Shown: positions 33,500-42,691 of the stretch, one piece after another | How the letters are laid out: each line of letters begins with the position of its first letter | How positions within the stretch are numbered: position 1 is the stretch's first letter | Assembly: GCA_030141605.1 (NCBI GenBank) | Contig: JAQGDQ010000479.1 | Coordinates: 1-64,000 of the forward strand | Reading direction: 5' to 3' | Source: Tubiluchus corallicola | Taxonomy: Eukaryota > Priapulida > Priapulimorpha > Priapulimorphida > Tubiluchidae | Length of the DNA stretch: 64,000 nt | Notes under the pieces: model-generated | The model's database searches: none | What the model saw: the letters and a program-made list of their open reading frames with translations, nothing else | Told to the model about the DNA's origin: nothing | Made by a program: the position numbers and the translations under genes

Positions 33500-34026
33500 A
33501 CTAGATGTCGCATCGTGACGCAGTGTGGTGTGAACGCCTTTGCACGGATGACAAGAGTCACGCCGATGGATATTGGCCAATGTCGATGACGTCATAAGGT
33601 CTCATACGTCTGCACGAAAATAATTTCGTTATTTCGCGCATATAATCTAAGTTGCTCATATCTCAAATAACTCACAAGTGATACAACTGATAAATAGCGG
33701 ATTGGTGCTCCCGTTAAACCTGTTAATAACGAGGTTAAGGAAGACGCCGTAATAAAAACGTCTGATTGTAAAATTTAGCAAAAGCGCTGGTAGTGAGTTG
33801 CGTCTATGGTCAAAGACCATAGCCAAGGTTTACGCCTGGAGGAATAGATAAATTAGTTAACGCTACAAATGACATTGAGAATCGATGCAGGATTGTTATA
33901 CGACTTGTGAGAAACAGTTACTTTGTGGAAAGAGCTGACTGGTACCTTGGTTTTGTTTGTGGAAAAAATCGGTGGATTAAGAAAGATTTACAAGCGGATT
34001 AACGGATTAAAGGCTCAGCATAAAAG
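33500..34026 (+). promoter_or_regulatory. Possible promoter and 5' UTR exon of the 37.3-kb gene
   Basis: A consensus donor AAAAG|gtaaga lies at 34026/34027. The next good plus-strand acceptor in front of an ATG is at 37306. A cAMP-response-like tgacgtcat occurs near 33587. Linking these to the secreted-protein gene is an inference; repeats fill the 3.3-kb interval. Confidence 0.3.
33781..33832 (+). repeat. Hairpin-ended repeat, copy 1
   Basis: aagcgctggtagtgagttgc followed by a stem ctatggt...accatag. Two more copies lie at 35286-35350 and 35711-35770. Confidence 0.6.
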
Positions 34027-34915
34027 GTAAGAAATTTCTGCTTTGTTTAGAGAACTTGTTAAAAATTAAATCGCGCATGGAAAAGTGTCAAAGTAGTAAA
34101 GCAACTTTATTTGTGTTGCTACATTATTATATTCAAGAGTGTATTTGCGGAATCCAGGTAATAAAGTTACAGGTAAAAAAGTCAAAGGTAAAAACTCACA
34201 GAAAGAAGGTGACAGGAAAAAGGACACAGGAAAAAATAAATAACCCTAACTCTAACCCGAGATGCAATCGATCAATCTACAATTTACACGTAGAATTCTA
34301 ATAGTTCTGACACACCACAAGCTGTTACTGGACCAACTTTCATATAAGCACTCCAGAGAAAATAAGCATAGCTTTTACATAATTAATAGGTAAAAGGTAG
34401 TACACCACAAGCAGTTGTACTGATTGCTTATAATCGTTATGCAAAAGAAAATGTATATATGTAATTAAAAAGTATACAATAGTGCTACTAATACACGACA
34501 AGCAATAGTAAACCGCGTGTCACATATAAATGACCGTTGTAGAGAATACTAAACTACCAATCAGTTTAGAGGGTCATGATTTCTTAATATCCCCTTTGGG
34601 ATAGCAAGTTTTGGAAAACGTGTTTTGTCAAATATAAGATAATGTTCTGTCAGAATTAACAGGTTAGTGAATAAACAGCAATTATTTTTATTTATGGTCA
34701 GAAAAAACCCATCATTAATTAGTTCTTCATGTTCTGAAAAGCTAAACCCACAAGCTTAACTAACGGCTACACTAAAATATCATTGCTTTGTTGTCACGTT
34801 ATAATAAACCGATACGAATGCACATTGTTGTATAGTTGTTAAATTGGGTTTTGCTTTGCTTTGGTATACATGCTGTATCAACCTTTTCGTTTCGCGCATG
34901 TTTGACGTCAGTTTT

Positions 34916-35278
34916 TAATAGGGATGAGCATCGAACGTTTTCGAATTCAATTCGAAAGAGTTTTTTAGTTCTAATTTTGGTTCGAAGCTAAAATTACGGA
35001 TTCGAATAATTCAGCACTTCAGCTACATACGTTCTTTATCATTAAAACGTTTCAAAACGTCATGCAATTAGGACAATTTAGCTACAATTTCTATGCAAGC
35101 AAATTATTAGTGCTGTATGCATGGTCAATGCGAGACTTCTTTTTATTAATAACTGGAAAATTTGTTTGAAAACTGAATTCAAATTCGAAAATGCGGAAAT
35201 TTGGTGCAATTCGAGTTCGCAAGTGTCATAAATTCGATTCGATTCGAATCCGTTTTCTGATAGAGAATGTTCACCCTT
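34916..35278 (+). mobile_element. hAT-like MITE, diverged copy
   Basis: tagggatgagcatcgaacgt at the left and agagaatgttcacccttt at the right match the termini of 28334-28759. The target duplication is not clear. Confidence 0.7.
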
Positions 35279-35285
35279 TGATTTT

Positions 35286-35350
35286 AACTTACCCGGGGAA
35301 AAGCGTTGTGGGTGAGTTGCATCTATGGTCAAATACCATAGATGTAAAAT
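35286..35350 (+). repeat. Hairpin-ended repeat, copy 2
   Basis: Contains ctatggtcaaataccatag, a 7-bp perfect stem with a 5-base loop, preceded by ggggaaaagcg. Confidence 0.65.
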
Positions 35351-35454
35351 TTTGAAGCGAAAAACTTTATTAGTTAGTAATTATTCTAGCGTCTTTGAAC
35401 CCTTGGAAATACTGAATTGTTTAGTGAGCTATAAGGATTGAATTAAAATGTCAT

Positions 35455-35530
35455 GATTGCTCGAACAGACTGGTCTAGTGATTATGACATTTGCCTTGTA
35501 AACGAAAGAGCCCTGGTTCAAACCAAGCTT
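35455..35530 (+). repeat. tRNA-Thr-like SINE head or tRNA pseudogene
   Basis: An A-box-like tggtctagtgattatgac, an anticodon-loop-like cttgtaaac and a B-box-like ggttcaaacc occur in tRNA order and spacing. Acceptor-stem pairing is not evident, so it is not an intact tRNA gene. Confidence 0.5.
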
Positions 35531-35710
35531 GTCTCTCGGGTCTTTCGTATTTCCTTTCTTCCAGAGAAGATCAGTTTCAAAATTATAACTGTGGTCTCAT
35601 TCGGTCATAGATTTATCGGATAAAGGTTGTACTTATTATCAATATTGTGACTAATGCTGATAGTACAAACAACCTGTTCTAAACTGTCATGTACTTAATC
35701 ACTCTAGATA

Positions 35711-35770
35711 TTAACTTATCTGGGGGAAAGCGCTGGTAGTGAGTTGTGTCTATGGTCAAATACCATAGAT
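35711..35770 (+). repeat. Hairpin-ended repeat, copy 3
   Basis: Same organisation as 35286-35350, with the identical palindromic stem and loop. Confidence 0.65.
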
Positions 35771-36565
35771 GTAATTTTTTCGATTTAATCGTACTGATTA
35801 TTTCGAGTTGCTGAGTTAAAAAAAATGAAAAAAATTAATGTGTGTTCAAAGAAGAAAATTTTAGCCCAGTGGCTGCATATATTGTGAGTGTTTGGCTGCA
35901 ACTGTTCAGCAGTGCTGAGTGTGGTCGGTAATTAAATGGGTAGCGGCGAAGAAAGCGGCGAAAGTTCACCAATAAATGACGTGAATCTTGAGCTTGCGTG
36001 CAAAATGCGACTGCCAAACATTTCGAACAAATTAGAGGGCAATGAGCCAAGGCTAGTCGGTGTTTGACACCTATAAGTACTGCTTTAACAACCAGAATTA
36101 ATCACACTGTGGACTTAGAGGACACAAAACAGTTAAAAACCAGTAATGGTGAGGTCAAATGTCAAACCGTGTCTTCCACATGGTCAACCCCAGAAAATGG
36201 GTGAGGCACTTACGAGAAAACTGCAAGTGAAGCATTAAAGGGGTTGAATTTTGAGTGGTGAAGGTATATGCTTAGCTTAGCTATCTCAGTTAAGCAATGT
36301 TGAATATGGATGCGTCAGTAAATGGATGCGTGATCACTGATGCTGGACAGTCTCACACGGCAACCTTTTCCCGGATTATTTACCCAAAATTCAGTCGAGT
36401 ACATTAAGAACTATACCAGAAAGGCTACAGTGCTTCATCGGGTTTCTGGGTTTAACTGGAACCTCTGCATTGCATCTTTACAGCTGGTAGTAACAACTTA
36501 CAGCTACAGTGTATAACTTATCATCTTTTGATGTATTATACCTGTTTTTTCTTATTACATATGTC

Positions 36566-36790
36566 CTGGGTTGTGTGGCCGAGTGGTTTAGGTTTTGGAC
36601 TGCAACCTCGCAGTCTTGAGTTCAAGACTAGCGCCTGCCTACGCCAGGATATGTACTCTACATGTTATTTGTTATTTATGGGTTGTGTCCTTACGTGTAT
36701 TGTTGTAAACGTAAGTCGCTAAATAGCCATTAGTGCTAATGTTACCTGTTAAACGAGCAACGGTAAATACACACTGTATATATATATATA
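36566..36790 (+). repeat. tRNA-derived SINE with (TA)n tail
   Basis: The head has tgtggccgagtggtttagg (A-box type of Leu/Ser tRNAs) and gagttcaagac (B box), followed by an unrelated body and a tatatata tail near 36778-36792. The GC-rich repeat 36795-37190 begins right after the tail. Confidence 0.6.
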
Positions 36791-36794
36791 TATC

Positions 36795-37190
36795 GTTGAC
36801 ATCCTTCTGTCTCGGAAGACAATGGAGTGTGCGCCAAGAGAGTCAGTTATTGATCACATTGATGAAGCTGCAGCGTCGACTGTGGCTGAGCAGTGCGATC
36901 CTTGAACGTCTCCAGGGCGCACGCCTGGGCAAGGTGTATGGAGTTGCCCAGACAACAGGAACCCCCTCTCTTCCTCCCTGGTGTAGTCCAGAGGAAAGCG
37001 GAACGATACGTTTGGCACCAGGTTGGCTGCCGGAGTCAGCGAGCATGCTGCACTGGTCCGCTTTCGGGGCTCCACTCCTGATTTGGAAGGTTTACTCCGT
37101 TGGGTCACTTGACCTCTTCCGTCCTCTAGCCGATGGCTGCTTGTGCAGTTCCTCCGCCCAGTGTCGAGATACAGTGTAGGCATCCCCCGC
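36795..37190 (+). repeat. GC-rich dispersed repeat
   Basis: Inverted relative to 21035-21435, with over 350 bp shared. Frames are open in part on both strands. I recognise no product. Confidence 0.75.
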
Positions 37191-37306
37191 AAGCTTACAG
37201 CACCTGGTATTCCTAGAAATATATATATGTATATTTCCAGAATATATATTGCTTTACATACACCTAGAAATTCAATCGTCTAAAAAAATTTCCATGTTTT
37301 TTTCAG

Positions 37307-37966
37307 ATGAAGCCGCCTGGCATACTTTATTGTCTTGTTTCAATTTTGTTCGTATTTATTTCCTCCACTGAATCGGTGCGGTACTACGTTAGAGGAGGTT
37401 ACAGCATCAGCGTCGGTCGCAGAAGTGCCAAACCGGGACAAAAGCGCGTCAAAGACTCGGAGATCCTAGCAAACTCCAACTTCTTCATCGTGCCCGGTTA
37501 CGCACTATATGAGCCCTACAGGAGTCATCCAGCTATTGCAGGGATCATTCCTAGGGAGATCTTGGAGAGATTTGCAAGTGGTGAAACCGGAGTGATAACC
37601 GTAGATGATGATCGTCCATCGACAAGATCAACTACGAAGGCAACATTGCCACCGTTACCGACTTTTACTCCTCGACCAACAAGAACAACTACGAAAGCAA
37701 CATTACCACCACTACCAACTTTCACTCCCCGACCAACAAGACCGACAGTTAGTACACGATTCCCTACCTTGCCAACGAGAAGACCCATAGTGCCAACTAG
37801 CCAGCCATTCGTTCCTCCTATCCCTACAGCTTCCAACAAAATTCCACCCCCACCTGGACCAGAAAACCGAGTTCCGTCATCGGGTGCGTCGTCAGGCGTT
37901 CCACCCCCTCCAAGTTCAGCACAACGTTTACCCCCACTACCAAGAGGACAGAATAATGTAGCGTAG
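37307..37966 (+). CDS. Secreted Pro/Thr-rich protein
   Basis: A 219-residue frame starts directly after a strong acceptor (tgtttttttcag|ATG), so an upstream 5' UTR exon is expected. Residues 1-23 form a signal peptide (LVSILFVFISSTES). The mature N-terminus has a Tyr/Gly stretch (VRYYVRGGYS) and basic sites RR and KR that could be processed. Residues 24-100 look globular. Residues 108-126 and 127-145 are a near-perfect 19-residue duplication (TTKATLPPLPTFTPRPTR), and the rest is Pro-rich (PPPP, LPPLP), typical of extended or O-glycosylated secreted proteins. It ends in TAG. A possible attaaa signal lies near 38339. I do not recognise the family; it could be a matrix, cuticle-like or peptide-precursor protein. 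Confidence 0.75.
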   Translation: MKPPGILYCLVSILFVFISSTESVRYYVRGGYSISVGRRSAKPGQKRVKDSEILANSNFFIVPGYALYEPYRSHPAIAGIIPREILERFASGETGVITVDDDRPSTRSTTKATLPPLPTFTPRPTRTTTKATLPPLPTFTPRPTRPTVSTRFPTLPTRRPIVPTSQPFVPPIPTASNKIPPPPGPENRVPSSGASSGVPPPPSSAQRLPPLPRGQNNVA

Positions 37967-38699
37967 CCAAGTAATGGTCGCGTTCAGAAGATGAAGGCAT
38001 TTAAGTGAGTGGCAGAACGGACTGGAAGTGAACTGGCTACATTAACGACTTTCTGTAAAAATGAAACATTTGTCATGCAGAATTTGAAGTGATACTAAAC
38101 GTTGGTCAAATGTTAAAAACTGATACATTTCAAGCCTTTTAATTTGTGGAGACCCAAAGCTTGTAGCACAATGGAAGCAGTGATTAAACATCGAAACAGC
38201 GATGTTAAAATATCACTTCGAAACAGCAAAGGGTCGGCTCTAGGCAGTTTGACGTCCTAACAAAAAGTATTTTTAGTGCCGCCTCATTAACTGGTAACCT
38301 CTTCCTCCATGGTCCCCCACTCCTCCTTTGCTCTATATATTAAAATAGAATAATGATCCTATGTATTAGAGCTGTACATATATTATAATGTATTAATTAA
38401 GTGTAGTAAATTACCTATCTACAGCTTGTGTTGATTGAATTTGAAACTGAATTCATGACCCCCTTGTCCTAGAAGCCATTGTCCCATTGTTCTAGACCAC
38501 ATTGTTACCCTAGGTCTTCAGGAGAAATCAAATTTTCTGCAATTTCTGTTACATACTTTTGGCTAGATATTCAATCAGCCTTTTTGTTCAAAATTTTTTT
38601 GAAACGACTAGTTTCGTTATCCTCTCAAGCATACCTCTGATCTGCTTGAAATTACAAGAATATGCGTTGGTTTTTCGTACATTCTGCCGTTTTCTTAGA

Positions 38700-39272
38700 A
38701 GATTTAAAGCAAAAGCAGGCCAAATTTTAAATTAGATCAAAACAATCTACTCCTTAAAATATTGAAAGATATTTCAAAATCTATTTTTTTCAAAATTAAC
38801 TAACGATAGTTTTATTACCTCATAAACACAATTTCACGTTCCCGCCACTAGTTCTTTGCTGTTACATGCAATTCGCCATTCGCTAGTTAGACGGGCACTA
38901 GCGTTTGCATTTCGGAAAGCGTTTGCACAAAAAACAGGCGCTGTACCTCACAGTTCAAATGTGTTAGTGCATGACAAACAACACACATTCGACAGCTCTT
39001 GCGTGAGTACAGCGGTAAATTTGAAATTTGAATTTTTATATGAATTTGAATACGCTTTCGCAAACACGTGCAACACGCTCGTGGAACATTTTTGCCGTTG
39101 AAATTATGTTAGTTTGTGATGTCGTCAATAGTTAGGCTCGCCCGCCGTTAATTAAGTTCTTAATCTATTATTTAATTATCTGAACCGCTTTTGCAGCATT
39201 AATTGTGTTAAAATGTATCTTTTTATCGAACTTGAAAATGGGGTAGTATGTGAAACATCAGCCTGTCTTCCA
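38700..39272 (-). repeat. Family B TTAA MITE-like repeat
   Basis: gatttaaagcaaaagcaggc at the left and cagcctgtcttccattaag at the right, with internal order as in the 14.7-kb copy reversed. Confidence 0.75.
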
Positions 39273-39285
39273 TTAAGTGTCAGTA

Positions 39286-39749
39286 TTAAACCTTTCAGTC
39301 CCAAATTATTTTTTTAATAAGAAAAAAAATTTGGCTTGGTACTTTTGTTTAGTATGTCCATCTTGTTTACACATAAAAAATTTTTTCTACCTGTGCCTGC
39401 GTGCTAAATATAGCCTGAATCCCACGGGATACATTGGGATTCAATGGAAGCAAAAAATGTGCTTCATTTTGGAACTACTGATAATTTTTTAAAGTATTTA
39501 AGACATTTAGTATGCATGTTGTGCTGATCTGTACAAAGTCGTCTCTAAAGTACTGTACCTTGAGCAGTTTTTTATGCTATGTAGATTTTCTGGTTTGCCA
39601 TTTTATCACCATTTTTAGTCTATTGTTATTGGCTTAAATCAAAATAACTATTAACAGATTAAATAACTGTCAGTTTTAAAATTTTATTAATTTTAAAAGC
39701 AGAAAATATTCTCGTATCCCACGGGATACAACGGGTATGAAAGGGTTAA
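39286..39749. mobile_element. piggyBac-like MITE (family D), inverted copy
   Basis: TTAAACCTTTCAGTCCC at the left and tgaaagggTTAA at the right. It carries both atcccacgggat-type palindromes. Confidence 0.8.
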
Positions 39750-40540
39750 TAAACCACGGGAGGCGTACGCATCATTCAATTTTATTATCTTTTCCAGTGC
39801 TATAGCCATATTTCGCATAGCCAGCTTTTATGACAAGTCTTTTGTCAGACTTTGAGAGAGAAACTACTCCAATTTAACCAGCTAGCAACTTTTATCGCAT
39901 AAATCACACGATAATAAATTAAGTAACCTTGAGAAGGAATTATTTTCGCTACGTCTCGTTAAACAAACTGTCGTTTACATGCGTTTGTTCGGTTGGGGTC
40001 TGTTTGTCGTGGTAATGTACCCACTTTTAGCAATTTTATTATGTCCGATTCAGTTCCGTGCAGGAAAAATTACTACCCTTGTTCACAAGTTCAACATTCG
40101 CACAGCCCAGAAATTTAAAGCCATGTACGAATATTTTTACACATAGTTAACACAGTATAATTTATGCTTATATATATGTATAATATATAACGTATCATGC
40201 ATATAATGTATAATAGCTTACCAATTTTAAATCGTGATTACTAAGTAACAGTTTTTCTTTACCGTAAACAATCTATCACAGCCTATAATTTCATTATTAA
40301 AGCAACCCTGTATTTTAAAATGTATGTGTATTTGTGTCATAGTATTATTTATGCTTGTAGTAATTTGACAAATCTTATTTATGTATAGTAAATAACACCT
40401 TTTTTGTTGTTTACCAGCTATAACAACCTACAATTTTGTATAATTTTAGCATTGACACTTCAGCTGTTTGTTACTATAAGCGTTTTGTCCTTGTGCTCTT
40501 GTATCTTTACAGTCGGCAGATGTTCAGTTTTGATTGTGAT
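39750..40540. other. No recognisable feature
   Basis: AT-rich sequence with short AT-dinucleotide runs near 40170-40210. No exon is supported. Confidence 0.45.
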
Positions 40541-40544
40541 GTGT

Positions 40545-41170
40545 ACATTAGGGCGCGTTCACACTAGAGCGTTTTCTGTCGCAAGTTTTCTCCCTGGCAG
40601 TAAACTCCCAAGTGTGAACTGTTTTGCGAGTTACTGTCGGCAAGAAATTGCAAACTCTCTGACTGCTAGTGTGAACTGCTTTGCGAGTTACTGTCGGCAA
40701 GAAATTGCAAACTCTCTGACTGCAAGTGTGAACTGCTTTGCGAGTTACTGTCGGCAGGAAATTGCAAACTTTCTGACAGCAAGTGTGAACTGCTTTGCGA
40801 GTTACTGTCGGCAGGAAATCGCAAACTCTCTGACAGCAAGTGTGAATTGCTTTGCAGGTTACTGTAGGCAAGATTGTTGCGAGTTGAGTTACTGTCTAAT
40901 GTGAACGCCTCGACGAGTTACTCTCGACATTTCTCGCAGTAAATAGAGAAGTGAGTGTCAGCTCATGCGTACTATTCAAGAGTAACTCGCAGCAAGTTTT
41001 GTTCTCTAGTCTGAACACGCTTGCGAGTTACTCTCGACATTTCTCGCAGTAAATAGAGAAGTGAGTGTCAGCTCATGCTTACTATTCGAGAGCAACTCGC
41101 AACAAGTTTTGCTGTCTAGTCTTGCGAGTTACTTGGTGAATTTGCCTGGCGAGAAAACTAGCTAGTATGA
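40545..41170 (-). repeat. Inverted copy of the 10885-11310 module, with 57-bp minisatellite
   Basis: About five units of gtgtgaactgctttgcgagt plus tactgtcggcaagaaattgc plus aaactctctgactgcaa lie at about 40600-40870. The distal part (ctcgacatttctcgcagtaa, duplicated) matches the 11-kb module in reverse. The 57-bp period keeps a 19-residue repeat frame open; it is not a supported gene. Confidence 0.8.
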
Positions 41171-41339
41171 ACGTGGCGTTGGTGATGTAGTAGTTTCAAA
41201 CCTAAGCAAATCGTGACAGAATTTATACCATTTACAACAACAAGATTTTCATTATTATAGTAAATATGTGTTCGTTTTTTTTCTGAAATTATTCTGCAAG
41301 TATTATTTTGCGTTTTGGTTGGGCAAAAAATGGCCAACC

Positions 41340-41780
41340 AAAGTGTAAGCCTCAGAAAATTCGCAATAAAACATCATATCACCTAAGTATAATCTTAAGC
41401 GAATAAACTACTCACGTTTTCGCATTTACTTAATTTTTTGTAAAGTATTTCAACCGCTGCAGTAAACGTTGGCGCAGACATGTTTTGTTTAGTCCGCCAA
41501 TTGAAAAGCCGACATGTGACTGATCACGTGGCATGACATCACTCGAACACAGTCGCAGTGAGTTCTGAGCACGTGTACTATAAAAATTTGTGTTGTGATT
41601 CTGTGACGCCATCTAATATGGCGCCGCCGTGACAGTCTCACGGGAGTATTTAAAATGAAAACACACAGGAAATTCTTTTAACGCGAGTACGACAAACGCT
41701 TAAGATTGCCTCTAACCGTTATAATTCTTTACCGAAAATTTCTGAGACTTTCTTTAACTAGGCCATTTCTTGTCCTTTAA
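41340..41780. mobile_element. TTAA MITE (family A, short form), inverted copy
   Basis: Reverse complement of 11447-11909 over most of its length, including the block with gcgccatattagatggcgtc on the minus strand. It ends ttcttgtcctttaa at 41780. The other terminus is eroded. Confidence 0.7.
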
Positions 41781-41861
41781 AAGTTAAGAATCAATCAAAA
41801 AGAGCAAGAAGACCATTTACTTACATGAAGCTGAAAAAATTCGTCTTGAAATTTTATTATT

Positions 41862-41865
41862 ATCA

Positions 41866-41927
<62 letters not shown>

Positions 41928-41955
41928 GATCATCATCATCATCATCATCATCTGT
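41862..41955. repeat. (ATT)n(ATC)n microsatellite
   Basis: ATT units followed by atcatc units, running directly into the N gap. Confidence 0.95.
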
Positions 41956-41992
41956 NNNNNNNNNNNNNNNNNNNNNNNNNNNNNNNNNNNNN
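41956..41992. other. Assembly gap, 37 N
   Basis: Unknown bases between a microsatellite and the middle of the 5' LTR of the BEL element. The sequence that must be missing is longer than 37 bases (see findings). Confidence 1.
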
Positions 41993-42395
41993 TAATTGTC
42001 AGTTTTCTACAAATGTTTTTTAGCTGCAGCCTCAATATGCCTCCCCATCTCCTAATTTCCATGACTATTGAAAATTAGATAAAGTTTGGAAGAGAAGCAA
42101 CTAGTGAACTTAATGTATTCTGCTATATAAGAAGCCAAGTAAATTTGATGTTGGTTTAACATGTAGAGTATAGGTGACCTTTGCATGAATTAATGTACCT
42201 TCCAATAGGAACTTGTATGTCTGGTCATGTGATTAGAGCTTTATTCTCCCAGGCATGCAAGTTCCAGTTGGTCTTGAGACAGCATTTGGAGAGGTTGAAA
42301 ATTTTCTACTGTAGTGGTATCATAATGTGTCATAAAAGTTTATAATCTGTGAACATTGTACATTTTGCAATAAAATTGTTACAAGTTTTTTAACA
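41993..42395 (+). repeat. 5' LTR, 3' part only
   Basis: Begins abruptly after the N gap at the base equivalent to 49766. It has tgctatataagaag (TATA box) near 42121 and gcaataaaa (polyadenylation signal) near 42368, and ends ttttaaca. Confidence 0.93.
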
Positions 42396-42397
42396 TC

Positions 42398-42415
42398 TGG
42401 TGCCGAAACCCGGGA
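42398..42415 (+). promoter_or_regulatory. Primer-binding site, tRNA-Phe type
   Basis: tggtgccgaaacccggga starts two bases after the LTR. It is the complement of the last 18 nucleotides of eukaryotic tRNA-Phe (GAA) including CCA, as I recall that tRNA. Confidence 0.8.
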
Positions 42416-42423
42416 CGTTCTGA

Positions 42424-42655
42424 GGAACTGGAATTGGTTTAGATACACAGTGCATAAAGTGCCACATTTTGGAACTGGAATTGGTTTAGTTACAGTGCAT
42501 TAAGTGCTACGTTTTGGAACTGGAATTGGTTTACATGCACAATGCACTGAGTGCTGTACTTAAAATTATTTCTTGCACTTACCTGCATTCCATACAGTAT
42601 GACTAGGAACTGGAAATGGTTTGAATGCACAGTGCATTAAGTGCTGCATTTAAGA
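42424..42655 (+). repeat. Leader repeats, ~45 bp unit, 4 copies
   Basis: ggaactggaattggttta followed by cacagtgcattaagtgc recurs four times at about 42424, 42469, 42514 and 42604 in the untranslated leader. Their role is unknown; they might be packaging or dimerisation signals. Confidence 0.85.
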
Positions 42656-42691
42656 AATAATTTTCTTGCACTTACCTGCATTCGTTACAGC

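Noticed and set aside
38856-39101. 81-codon frame, and similar frames at 9146, 14968 and 63406
   Set aside because: They come from copies of the family B repeat and are not conserved as protein.
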